Assembly: GCA_016718655.1 (NCBI GenBank)
Contig: JADKCV010000044.1
Location: forward strand, 1 to 18,575
Length of the DNA stretch: 18,575 nt
Source: Flavobacteriales bacterium
GTDB taxonomy: Bacteria > Bacteroidota > Bacteroidia > Flavobacteriales_F > PHOS-HE28
Direction: 5' to 3'
Below are positions 7,508 to 14,785 of this stretch, one piece after another; the stretch's first letter is position 1; each line of letters begins with the position of its first letter. The notes beneath the pieces are model-generated. The model ran no database searches, was not told the DNA's origin, and saw nothing but the letters and a program-made list of their open reading frames with translations. Both the position numbers and the translations under genes were made by a program.

Positions 7508-8041
7508 GTGGTGGTGAACAACGCCATCGTGTTGATGGACTTCGCACGCCTGCTCTTCGAACGAGCACAGCGCCAACTGGGCATCGACGAGGACCGCATC
7601 ATCCCCATCCACGAAAGCCGCGAGGCCTTGGTGGTGGCGGGCCGCACGCGTCTGCGTCCGGTGCTGCTCACCGCGGTCACCGCCGTGCTCGGCCTGTTGC
7701 CGCTGGCCATCGGTCTCAACTTCAACTTCTTCACGCTCTTCAGCGAATTGGACCCGCACATCCACATGGGCGGCGACAACGTGGTGTTCTGGGGCCCGCT
7801 CAGCTGGGCGGTGATCTTCGGCCTCATCTTCGCCACCTTCCTCACCTTGATCCTGGTGCCTGTGATGCTGCTGATCGTCATGAAGATCAAGCACCGCAGG
7901 CAGTGGAAGGCGGATCTTCGCGCCGGTAACAGTACGTTGAAGTCGACCGCATGGCAGCGAACACCTTGCGCCCAGGGACGGTCTAGGTGTGGAAATTTCT
8001 CTTGGAACGGCCCCGGACATCCGGGGCCGTTCGCATGGTGA
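7508..8041 (+). CDS. RND efflux permease, C-terminal fragment (frameshifted; true end probably 7986)
   Basis: This is the last part of the permease: VVNNAIVLMDFARLL (second-half counterpart of the TM4 motif region), the cytoplasmic loop SREALVVAGRTRLRPVLLTA, then TM11 and TM12 (VTAVLGLLPLAIGL; AVIFGLIFATFLTLILVPVMLL). After LIVMKIKHRRQW the frame runs on through the 8005-8032 hairpin to 8041 with a proline/glycine/tryptophan-rich tail unlike any RND C-terminus. A one-base loss near gggacgg (about 7975-7980) would instead end the protein at TAG 7984-7986, just before the hairpin, giving about 1,195 residues in total. That last shift is inferred from position only; the two earlier ones are supported by conserved sequence. 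Confidence 0.85.
   Translation: MVVNNAIVLMDFARLLFERAQRQLGIDEDRIIPIHESREALVVAGRTRLRPVLLTAVTAVLGLLPLAIGLNFNFFTLFSELDPHIHMGGDNVVFWGPLSWAVIFGLIFATFLTLILVPVMLLIVMKIKHRRQWKADLRAGNSTLKSTAWQRTPCAQGRSRCGNFSWNGPGHPGPFAW
8005..8032 (+). terminator. Strong GC-rich hairpin ending the efflux operon
   Basis: GAACGGCCCCGG and its complement CCGGGGCCGTTC form a perfect 12 bp stem separated only by ACAT (8017-8020). It sits between the end of the permease and the TonB receptor gene. There is no run of T after it on the plus strand, so it may be a terminator that works through stem stability or a 3'-end protective structure. Inverted symmetry means it could also form in minus-strand transcripts. The 8042-8121 gap holds no gene. 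Confidence 0.65.
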
Positions 8042-8109
8042 GGGTTTGTGAACACAAGGAGTGTGGATCCTTGTTCGGCCGGGGTCCCATGATCCCTCGC
8101 CCGCACCGG

Positions 8110-8117
8110 TAAGTTCG
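8110..8117 (+). promoter_or_regulatory. Weak promoter-like -7 element before the TonB receptor
   Basis: TAAGTTCG differs from TAnnTTTG at one position and ends 4 bp before the ATG at 8122. No convincing TTG -33 element is placed upstream. A promoter is expected here because the preceding operon ends in a strong hairpin, but the element itself is weak evidence. Confidence 0.22.
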
Positions 8118-8121
8118 CATC

Positions 8122-10476
8122 ATGTCATTGGTTCTTCGCGCTGTTCCGGTCATGATGTGGCTCGTGGTCGGTGACCCGTTCGGCCTACTTGCACAGACCA
8201 CATCCACGCTCAGCGGCAGGGTCACCGATGCCACGACGGCCGCACCGCTGGTCGGAGCCACGGTACAATTGTTCCTTACCGATACCACAACGATCGGCAC
8301 CACTACCGATGCCATGGGCGCATTCCGCTTGATCGATGTGCCCACAGGGATCCATCGCGTGCGGGCCGGTTTTGTGGGCTATGCAGCTTCGGAGGTCGAC
8401 GAAGTATGGGTGCGGCTGGGCAAGGAGGAGGTCATGAACTTCCCCATGCAACGTTCTATGACGGAATTGGGCACGCTAGAGGTCCGTGCCACCGTTCCTC
8501 AGCGCATGAAGGCGCTCGGTATGCACACGCTCACGGTGGAACAGAGCCTACGCTACCCGGCCACCTTCTTCGACCCCGCGCGGCTGGCGATGAGCTATGC
8601 CGGGGTGGCCAGTGCCAACGACCAAGCGAACCATTTCAGTGTGCGCGGCAATGGGCCAATGAACAATGCATGGCTCTGGAATGGTGCGGAGATCGTGTCA
8701 CCGAACCACCTCACCAATGCGGGCACTGCGAGCGACCTACCCACCTTGAGCGGAGGCGGAACGACCATCCTCAGCGCGCAGATGCTGGGAACGTCGCACT
8801 TGTTGATGGGGGTGATGTCCGCACCGTACGGCAATGCGTTGGGCGGAGTGATGGATCTGCGATCGCGTCCGGGCGATCCGGAGCGGCAGGCGTTCACCAT
8901 CCAAGCGGGCCTCATCGGCATGGACCTCAGCACCGAGGGGCCGTTCCGCAAGGGCGGTCGTTCATCATACTTGATCAACTACCGCTATTCCACGCTCGGC
9001 TTGCTTGGCGCCATGGGGGTGGCCCTAGGCGATGAAGCCATCAGCTTCCAAGACCTCTCGTTCAACGTGAACGTGCCACTGGATCCGCGTACTGAACTTT
9101 CCTTCTTCGGCATGGGTGGCACCAGCAGCAACCGCTTCATGGCGAAGGACAGCATCGATCGGGAGTTCGATAAGGACAGCCAGAACATCGACTACACGGC
9201 ACTTGTCGGTGCGGCTGGCTTCACCTTCGACAAAGGGCTGGGAAGGAACTGTGGTTGGAGGACCACAGCGGTGATCTCCGCCAACGATCAGGAACGCGTT
9301 TCGGAACGAACGGATGATCTGCTCGGCAGTACGTCCTGGAACTACCGGGACACTGCCTCGTTGCGCGAACAGAAGCTCTCGGTGGTATCCGTGTTGAACA
9401 TGCAAGTAGGCGAACGCACGCGGGTCGCGTTGGGCGGTAGCGCCATGGAGCGGCTGGTGGGTAAGCAGAACACCCTGGTCCATGAGACCACGAGCGGTTG
9501 GTTGATGCGGCCGTTCGCACGGATGGAGCGGAGTATCGGACAGCGCGTGCGGCTGGACATGGGCCTGGCGTTTGCCCATTGGACCCCGAATGGATCGAGC
9601 GCCCTGGAACCTCGCATGGCCGTGAGGTACTTGTCGAACGATCGCAACACGATCGGCATCGGTGCAGGGCAGCGCAGTCAGTTGCCCGCCGTGCAGAATT
9701 ACGCACTATTCATGCGCTGGTTCGCAGAAACACCCATCCTGCCCACGGACAACAGCGGCATCGGTCTGCTGCGTTCGCAGGATGTGGAGATCACCTACGA
9801 GCATCGTTTCACCAACTTCCTGGAGGCTTCGGTGAGCGGTTTCGTACAGCGCCTGTTGGATGTGCCTGTAGGAGACGCCTTCGCAGCGGCGGTGACAGGA
9901 AGTGGTTACAGTTTACTGAACGAGTGGGACGCGCTCACCGTGTTGCCGCTCACCGCCGAGGGTGAAGGGTTCAACGCGGGTGGCCAGGTGAGTGTTGAAC
10001 GCACCATGCACCGCAACTTCTTCTACCAAGTGAACGCAACGTTGTTCAATGCCACCTATTCGGATCGATTCGCGGAGACCTTCAACAGCCGCTGGAACAC
10101 GGGTGTGATAGCCAACGCGGTGCTGGGGCGTGAGTACGTGAAGGAGAAGGAGGACCGCAAGCGGACCTGGGGCGTGAACGGTCGATTGAATTTCACAGGA
10201 GGACAACACTATACCCCTCGCGCAACATTCACCGGTGAAGCGGTGGAGCCTTTCTCCGCTCAACTGGAACCCACTGTCCGGTTGGACCTACGCGTATACC
10301 TGAAGCGCGAACGTAAGGCTCACACCGGCATGTGGTCACTTGACCTGCTCAACGCGACGAACGCTCGGAACGAGGCCTATCGTTACTATGACCAGCGCAA
10401 GGGGGATGTCGTCACCAAGTACCAGCTCGGTCTGATCCCCAATCTCAGCTACCGCATCGAATTCCGATCACCATGA
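8122..10476 (+). CDS. TonB-dependent outer membrane receptor with N-terminal regulatory-like domain
   Basis: This is an outer-membrane active transporter driven by TonB. The 784-residue protein has a signal peptide (about residues 1-25, ending GLLAQT). Residues about 28-115 form a carboxypeptidase-regulatory-like fold, with LSGRVTDATTAAPLVGATVQ, GTTTDAMGAFRLIDVPTG and VRAGFVGYAASE. Residues about 140-250 are the plug domain (HFSVRGNGPMNNAWLWNGAEI; SAPYGNALGGVMDLRSRPG). The remainder is the beta-barrel with alternating aromatic and polar strands, ending YQLGLIPNLSYRIEFRSP; the terminal aromatic strand suits outer-membrane insertion. No SusD partner follows, so this is not a standard SusC/D glycan locus. 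It lacks features that would identify a substrate; metal complexes, siderophores or peptides are all possible. The stop overlaps the next start (ATGA at 10473-10476). Confidence 0.93.
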   Translation: MSLVLRAVPVMMWLVVGDPFGLLAQTTSTLSGRVTDATTAAPLVGATVQLFLTDTTTIGTTTDAMGAFRLIDVPTGIHRVRAGFVGYAASEVDEVWVRLGKEEVMNFPMQRSMTELGTLEVRATVPQRMKALGMHTLTVEQSLRYPATFFDPARLAMSYAGVASANDQANHFSVRGNGPMNNAWLWNGAEIVSPNHLTNAGTASDLPTLSGGGTTILSAQMLGTSHLLMGVMSAPYGNALGGVMDLRSRPGDPERQAFTIQAGLIGMDLSTEGPFRKGGRSSYLINYRYSTLGLLGAMGVALGDEAISFQDLSFNVNVPLDPRTELSFFGMGGTSSNRFMAKDSIDREFDKDSQNIDYTALVGAAGFTFDKGLGRNCGWRTTAVISANDQERVSERTDDLLGSTSWNYRDTASLREQKLSVVSVLNMQVGERTRVALGGSAMERLVGKQNTLVHETTSGWLMRPFARMERSIGQRVRLDMGLAFAHWTPNGSSALEPRMAVRYLSNDRNTIGIGAGQRSQLPAVQNYALFMRWFAETPILPTDNSGIGLLRSQDVEITYEHRFTNFLEASVSGFVQRLLDVPVGDAFAAAVTGSGYSLLNEWDALTVLPLTAEGEGFNAGGQVSVERTMHRNFFYQVNATLFNATYSDRFAETFNSRWNTGVIANAVLGREYVKEKEDRKRTWGVNGRLNFTGGQHYTPRATFTGEAVEPFSAQLEPTVRLDLRVYLKRERKAHTGMWSLDLLNATNARNEAYRYYDQRKGDVVTKYQLGLIPNLSYRIEFRSP

Positions 10477-10844
10477 AGAAGACCATGTTCATCCTCCTCG
10501 CCCTGTTGTTCCTGGCGAGCGCATATGTCAACCTGAACGACCCCGACCCCTTGATCTGGGTGCTCGCCTATGGGGCCACGGCGGTGCTCTTCATCCTTGC
10601 CGCGTTGGGTCGTGCGGATCGCAGGATCAGCGGTTGGTATGCGTTGGCGCTCGGCGGGTGGATGCTCACCATGCTGCCCGGCATGGTCGACTGGTTCCGC
10701 TTGGGAACACCTTCCATCACGGCGGAGATGCAAGCGACCGAACCACACATTGAGGTGGTGCGCGAATTCCTGGGGCTGCTCATCGCGGTGTCGTCCTTGG
10801 CCTGGCTCACCTTCACCACATCGCGCGAGGCACGGCTGGGCTAG
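10473..10844 (+). CDS. TMEM220-like small membrane protein (123 aa)
   Basis: Biochemical role unknown. The protein has a first hydrophobic helix at residues 1-18 (MKKTMFILLALLFLASAY) and then YVNLNDPDPLIWVLAYG, the conserved opening of the TMEM220 family. Further helices lie at about residues 29-45 (YGATAVLFILAALG), 52-70 (GWYALALGGWMLTMLPGM) and 96-113 (FLGLLIAVSSLAWLTF), giving four membrane segments in the inner membrane. Its ATG overlaps the stop of the TonB receptor gene by four bases, so the two are probably translated together and may act together, but no mechanism can be read from the sequence. The length matches bacterial family members. Confidence 0.82.
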   Translation: MKKTMFILLALLFLASAYVNLNDPDPLIWVLAYGATAVLFILAALGRADRRISGWYALALGGWMLTMLPGMVDWFRLGTPSITAEMQATEPHIEVVREFLGLLIAVSSLAWLTFTTSREARLG

Positions 10845-10943
10845 ACCATTCCGACCACCGTCGTGTTCATGTAACCATGATGATGGTCCGTGTGCGGATG
10901 TGCGTCACGGCTATCTTGCTGCCTCCATTGCATCCCCCTCATC

Positions 10944-12389
10944 GTGCGCACCCTGCTGCTCCGCATCCTCGGTCCCGCCCTCGGCGCGCTGGTCTTTGTG
11001 CTGCTCCGGCACCTCGGTCCGCAGCCTGCGCTCATGGCCGGCATCGTGGCGTGGATGGCCGTGTGGTGGATCAGCGAGGCCGTGCCACTGGCCGTGACCT
11101 CCCTGCTGCCCATGGTGCTGTTCCCGGTGTTCGGTATCGATACGGTGGCGGGCACCACGGCCAACTACGGCAAGGAGATCATCTACCTCTTCCTCGGTGG
11201 TTTCCTGCTGGCCCTGGCCATTGAGCGTAGCGGACTGCACAAGCGCATCGCCTTGCACATCGTGGCGCGTGTGGGTGGCACCGGACCACGCCTCGTCGGG
11301 GGCATGCTCATCGCCTGCGCCTTGCTCAGCATGTGGATGAACAGCACCAGTTGCGTGCTGGTGATGCTGCCCATCGCGCTGAGCCTGCTGGATGACGAGG
11401 AGGCACCCGCGGCACAGCAACAGCTCACCGTGCCGCTGCTGCTCGCCGTGGCCTACGGTGCCACCATCGGGGGCATGGCCACACCCGTGGGAACCCCGCC
11501 GAACCTCGTGTTCATGGAAGTGTGGAAGACCAACTGGCCCGATCGACCACCCATCGGTTTCGGTCAGTGGATGGCCTTCGGTGTGCCCTTCATGCTCATC
11601 TTCCTCGCCATCGCGTGGTTGCTGCTCACCCGGCTGGTGTTCCGCGTTCCGCAGGAGCGACTGGTGGAGCCGGCCCGGGTGCGCGAACGCATCGCAGCGC
11701 TCGGTGGCACCACCCGGGACGAGCGCCTGGCCGGGCTGGTCTTCGCCCTCACCGCGCTGCTGTGGATCACCGGTGATGGCATCCGCTTCACGGAAACGAT
11801 GGCGCTGACCGGTTGGCGTGAATGGACCGGACTCGCTGCCGTGAGCGATGGGGCCGTGGCCATCGCTGCCGCCATTGCGCTCTTCCTCATACCATCCACG
11901 GAACGTCAAGGGCCGGGGATGGCCCGCCGTGCATTGATGACGTGGGACTTCGCGGAGAAGCATGTGCCTTGGGGCGTGCTGCTGCTTTTCGGCGGCGGTT
12001 TCGCGATCGCCAGCGGCATGGAGCGTTCGGGTCTTGCGAATAGCATGGTCGCTGCCCTTTCTGGCCATGGAGACACACATCCCGCAGCGTTGGTCGGCGC
12101 CGTGGGTGGCTTGGTGTGTCTGATGAGCGAGCTGGGCAGCAACACCGCCACAGCCAGCCTCACCCTGCCTATCCTGGCAGAGAGCGCCAGCGTGTGGGGC
12201 ATGGATCCCCTGTGGTTGCTCATTCCCGCCACGCTCGCCGCCACGCTTGGCTTCGCGCTGCCCGTGGCCAGCCCCATGCAGGCCATCGTCTTCGGCAGCG
12301 GTCGCATCCCCGTGCGCCAGATGGTGCGTGCCGGGATCTGGATGGACGTGATCGGAGTGGTGCTGCTGGTGCTGTTCTTCGGATGGTGA
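10944..12389 (+). CDS. SLC13/DASS-family anion transporter (sodium:dicarboxylate/sulfate type)
   Basis: This is an inner-membrane carrier of the divalent-anion:sodium symporter family, with typical substrates such as succinate, malate, citrate or sulfate. The 481-residue product from GTG 10944 has about eleven hydrophobic segments and two inverted half-repeats. The N-half has WWISEAVPLAVTSLLPMVLF and GFLLALAIERSGLHKRIAL; the C-half has LLFGGGFAIASGMERSGLA and SELGSNTATASLTLPIL. The C-half SNT sodium/substrate motif is intact, while the N-half counterpart reads MWMNSTSCVLVMLPI (NST instead of SNT). PVGTPPNLVF is also characteristic. The frame is open back to a GTG at 10890, but the cysteine-rich stretch it would add does not look like a family N-terminus. 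It lies 99 bp after the TMEM220 gene and converges on the 12428 gene. Confidence 0.9.
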   Translation: MRTLLLRILGPALGALVFVLLRHLGPQPALMAGIVAWMAVWWISEAVPLAVTSLLPMVLFPVFGIDTVAGTTANYGKEIIYLFLGGFLLALAIERSGLHKRIALHIVARVGGTGPRLVGGMLIACALLSMWMNSTSCVLVMLPIALSLLDDEEAPAAQQQLTVPLLLAVAYGATIGGMATPVGTPPNLVFMEVWKTNWPDRPPIGFGQWMAFGVPFMLIFLAIAWLLLTRLVFRVPQERLVEPARVRERIAALGGTTRDERLAGLVFALTALLWITGDGIRFTETMALTGWREWTGLAAVSDGAVAIAAAIALFLIPSTERQGPGMARRALMTWDFAEKHVPWGVLLLFGGGFAIASGMERSGLANSMVAALSGHGDTHPAALVGAVGGLVCLMSELGSNTATASLTLPILAESASVWGMDPLWLLIPATLAATLGFALPVASPMQAIVFGSGRIPVRQMVRAGIWMDVIGVVLLVLFFGW

Positions 12390-12392
12390 AGC

Positions 12393-12421
12393 GTGATCAC
12401 GATCACATCCGATCGATCGGA
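12393..12421. terminator. Palindromes in the convergent gap
   Basis: Between the convergent stops at 12389 and 12428 lie a GTGATC/GATCAC inverted repeat at about 12393-12406 and a perfect 14 bp palindrome, TCCGATCGATCGGA, at 12408-12421. They could serve as a short bidirectional terminator or a protein-binding site. No T-run follows in either direction, so the function is uncertain. Confidence 0.35.
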
Positions 12422-12427
12422 AACCAG

Positions 12428-14041
12428 CTAGCGCTCGTGCTGCCAGTAGCTCTGCATCTCTTCCTCCACCACCTCCAACCACTTGTCCGGAGATGCCAAG
12501 CGATCCTTCGGGATCCACGTGACATTACCGTGCACGGCATCGGTGATGGTGATCTCCGGCAGGCTGCCACCGATGGACCGGCCCTGACCATCGCCGGCAC
12601 GGGTCACGATGGTGCTCAACCAGAACAGGCGCACGCGTCCGCCGACCTCGCGGATGAAAGGCCGTGTTTCCGCCGGATAGCTGTGTGACCAGTCGTACTC
12701 CTTGCGGCTCTCGATGATCTTGGCGCTGACGGCACTGCTTCCCACGTAGGCGGCGCCGCTGGTGGTGTGATCGATGTAGTAGACCTCGCGCATGCCATCG
12801 CCCGGGATGAAGAGGCTGACGCTGAGTCCTTTCTTCGACTCCTCAAAAGGCTCCAGGCCGAAGTAGTTGTAGAGCTTGCCGGTGGCCTCGTTCACGACCG
12901 AATACACCACGAAGGGTTGTGGGTCCTGGCCTTCGGGGAGTTTGGGCACCCGGATGTCGCCTTCATGATAGCCCGGCATGGGCGCCATGAAGCCGCGTCG
13001 GAAGCGGAAGCTCTCCGCGATGTAGCGCGTCACCTGACGGGGCATCACGTCCTGGCCCCGCAGGTAAGCATGCTCCGCGATCTTGTCCGCAGGGATGAAC
13101 GTGCCCTTTCCAAGGAAGAGGCGTTCGGCAAAGCTGTCCGATGGCTTGCGTTGCTCGATCACCATCACCCCGCCGAACACAGGTCGCGGGAAGATGAGGC
13201 CCACCCACTTGGTCAAGCCGACCACCTGCACCCATTCTCCCTTGTCGTTCTGCATGTAGATCGGGTCCGAGGGTTCCATGGTGCAGAACTGCCAGGGGTC
13301 GAAACGCTTCACCACGGCGGTGTGCGTGTTCTTGCTGAGGAGCAGGAATTCGCCCACCTCGAAATCGACCTTGGTCCGGTAGCCCGATGAGAAGTTCGGC
13401 GAGGGCAGTTGACCCGGGATGTGGATCACCTCATACATGTCCTTGCTGAACTGCTGCACCTTGTAGGCCTTGGAAGGCCCGATGGCGGTGGTGTACACAT
13501 ACTCCCCTTCGCTGTTCCGCACGAAGCGTGGCACCGTGGCATCCTCCGTTTCGGAAAGTGCCTCCTGGTCGGTCAGCGTGTGGATGGAGCTGATCGGCTG
13601 GATGCGCTCGTGCCCCGTCACCGGCAGTTGGTCCACGGGCACTTTGTTCAGCTCGTTGTAGTACACGTACTGCGATCCATAGTGCACCACGAGCGGCAGG
13701 AACCACGCCACCGCGATCAGCAACAGGAGGCTCACGAGCGAACCCATCACCTTCTTCCAAGCCACCGATCGACGGAACACCTTCCGCACGATCACCACCA
13801 CTAGCAGCGCCATGATGATCCAGAAGAAATACTTGCGGAGGCCCAACACCAACGGTTGGTACATGGCACGCATCACGAACAAGCTGTACAGCGCGACCAG
13901 GAACATGATCAGCGCAACAACAGGCTTCCGCTTCACCCACGAACCAACGCGGCGCGCGATGCCCTTGCGCACGTTGTACACCAGCCAGTAGAGCTGGCCC
14001 TTGTCGTCCTCCTGTTCAGTGGGCATCGGTGAAGCGCGCAT
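12428..14041 (-). CDS. Hypothetical membrane protein (537 aa), third gene of an unknown cluster
   Basis: I do not recognise this family. From ATG 14041 the protein has a charged cytoplasmic start (MRASPMPTEQEDDKGQ). Three hydrophobic segments lie within the first 135 residues (PVVALIMFLVALYSLFV; YFFWIIMALLVVVIV; VSLLLLIAVAWFLPLVV). A soluble domain of about 400 residues follows, rich in beta-strand patterns (GPSKAYKVQQF, FEVGEFLLLSKNTHTAVVK, VVGLTKWVGLIFPRPVFGG, ITDAVHGNVTWIPKDRL). The topology suggests an inner-membrane anchor carrying a large extracytoplasmic domain. The start at 14041 overlaps the previous gene's stop by one base (TGATG), which argues for translational coupling; the longer frame from 14080 would run back into that gene. 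It converges with the SLC13 gene, ending 38 bp from it. No nuclease, kinase or transporter motif is visible. Confidence 0.8.
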   Translation of the reverse strand: MRASPMPTEQEDDKGQLYWLVYNVRKGIARRVGSWVKRKPVVALIMFLVALYSLFVMRAMYQPLVLGLRKYFFWIIMALLVVVIVRKVFRRSVAWKKVMGSLVSLLLLIAVAWFLPLVVHYGSQYVYYNELNKVPVDQLPVTGHERIQPISSIHTLTDQEALSETEDATVPRFVRNSEGEYVYTTAIGPSKAYKVQQFSKDMYEVIHIPGQLPSPNFSSGYRTKVDFEVGEFLLLSKNTHTAVVKRFDPWQFCTMEPSDPIYMQNDKGEWVQVVGLTKWVGLIFPRPVFGGVMVIEQRKPSDSFAERLFLGKGTFIPADKIAEHAYLRGQDVMPRQVTRYIAESFRFRRGFMAPMPGYHEGDIRVPKLPEGQDPQPFVVYSVVNEATGKLYNYFGLEPFEESKKGLSVSLFIPGDGMREVYYIDHTTSGAAYVGSSAVSAKIIESRKEYDWSHSYPAETRPFIREVGGRVRLFWLSTIVTRAGDGQGRSIGGSLPEITITDAVHGNVTWIPKDRLASPDKWLEVVEEEMQSYWQHER

Positions 14042-14436
14042 CACTTCTTGTCCATGATCTTCTTGATGCCCGCGCGCCAATCCGGCTTCTCCTCGGCCGG
14101 TGGCTCTTCCTTCGATGCTCCACCCGCCGGTGCGGCCTGGTCAGGGCGCTGCACGGGTTCGGCGCTTCGTGTTGATGATGTTCCAGTGCCGTGTGCCGTG
14201 GCTTCCATCCGGTCCATCTTGTCCAGCACCTCGCGCACGGGTGCCATGTTGAAGCGGCTCTTGAAGATCAGCACGGCGGCGTAGAAACCGAGCATCAGGC
14301 CCACCACCGCAATGGCGCCGGTGATCAGGTCCAGCAGCGCGTGTGCGCCACCCACCGCAATGGCAACGGCCGTGAAGAGGCCGCTGAGCACGATCGCCAT
14401 CACCAGCTTCTGCTGGAAGGGTTGCAGGTGGATCAA
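14041..14436 (-). CDS. Small membrane protein, C-terminal part (frameshifted; second gene of the cluster)
   Basis: This is the second half of a protein that begins at 14581. The valid frame reads LIHLQPFQQKLVMAIVLSGL, with two hydrophobic helices (LVMAIVLSGLFTAVAIAVGG; LITGAIAVVGLMLGFYAAVLIF). A short linker (FNMAPVREVLDKMDRMEA) and a flexible Ala/Pro/Ser/Glu-rich tail end in a basic patch (WRAGIKKIMDKK). It joins the N-terminal part if one G is removed from aagggcc near 14440, giving LLEKALIHLQPF and a total of about 179 residues. The stop shares a base with the next gene's ATG. No known family was recognised. It is probably an inner-membrane protein with a cytoplasmic tail. Confidence 0.72.
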   Translation of the reverse strand: MIHLQPFQQKLVMAIVLSGLFTAVAIAVGGAHALLDLITGAIAVVGLMLGFYAAVLIFKSRFNMAPVREVLDKMDRMEATAHGTGTSSTRSAEPVQRPDQAAPAGGASKEEPPAEEKPDWRAGIKKIMDKK

Positions 14437-14581
14437 GGCCCTTCTCCAGCAGCACCGGGCTCTTGTGCTGGTGCGTGAGGTCGTACCAGCGCGTGTTCCA
14501 CTTGCGCCCCTTGTTCAGATCGATGTAGTAGATGATGATGCCTGCGACGAAGGCGATCCCCAAGGTGAGCAAGGTGTCCAT
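14437..14581 (-). CDS. Small membrane protein, N-terminal part (frameshifted)
   Basis: This is the start of the second cluster gene. ATG 14581 lies 3 bp after the stop of the DUF6638-like gene. The protein begins with a membrane helix (MDTLLTLGIAFVAGIIIYYI), followed by a short polar segment (DLNKGRKWNTRWYDLTHQH, then KSPVLLEKG). The frame stays open to 14141, but after 14440 its translation becomes arginine/alanine-rich noise, while the membrane-helix pattern continues in the frame of the 14436 fragment. One extra G in a GGG run explains this. Together the two parts give three membrane helices. Confidence 0.68.
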
Positions 14582-14584
14582 GGT

Positions 14585-14785
14585 CTATGCGGTGAGTTTC
14601 CCAAAAATACCGTGATGTTCCTGCAACTCCTTGATCACCCAGCGCTGGTAATGCTCGGGCCAGTCCTTGTACCGGTGGTAGAAGTCGGGCTTGTTGAAGG
14701 TGTAGCGCACCAGCTCGTTCACCGCGAAGATGTTCGCGATCAATTGCCAGATCACGGTGCGCACTTGCACATGCTGCTCCTTCAC
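14585..14785 (-). CDS. DUF6638-like protein, C-terminal fragment (frameshifted)
   Basis: This is the last 60-odd residues of the gene that begins at 15855. It reads VKEQHVQVRTVIWQLIANIF, then AVNELVRYTFNKPDFYHRY, KDWPEHYQRWVIKEL and QEHHGIFGKLTA. Family members, as I recall them, end with just such a segment (an FYxxYxxWPEHYQxWVI pattern). It directly follows the 357-residue part in a frame shifted by one base; a lost G in cgggtg would restore a 423-residue protein. The GTG at 14785 is only the first available start codon, not a real gene start. The stop lies 3 bp before the next gene's ATG. Confidence 0.75.
   Translation of the reverse strand: MKEQHVQVRTVIWQLIANIFAVNELVRYTFNKPDFYHRYKDWPEHYQRWVIKELQEHHGIFGKLTA

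Noticed and set aside
6651..7568. 305-residue minus-strand frame across the permease breaks
   Set aside because: It is antisense to conserved RND porter sequence and extremely His/Glu/Ala-rich. Its continuity across the frameshift sites is coincidental.
10911..12518. 535-residue minus-strand frame opposite the SLC13 gene
   Set aside because: It is a His/Gly/Gln/Glu-rich shadow of a clear transporter gene and would also run into the convergent neighbour.
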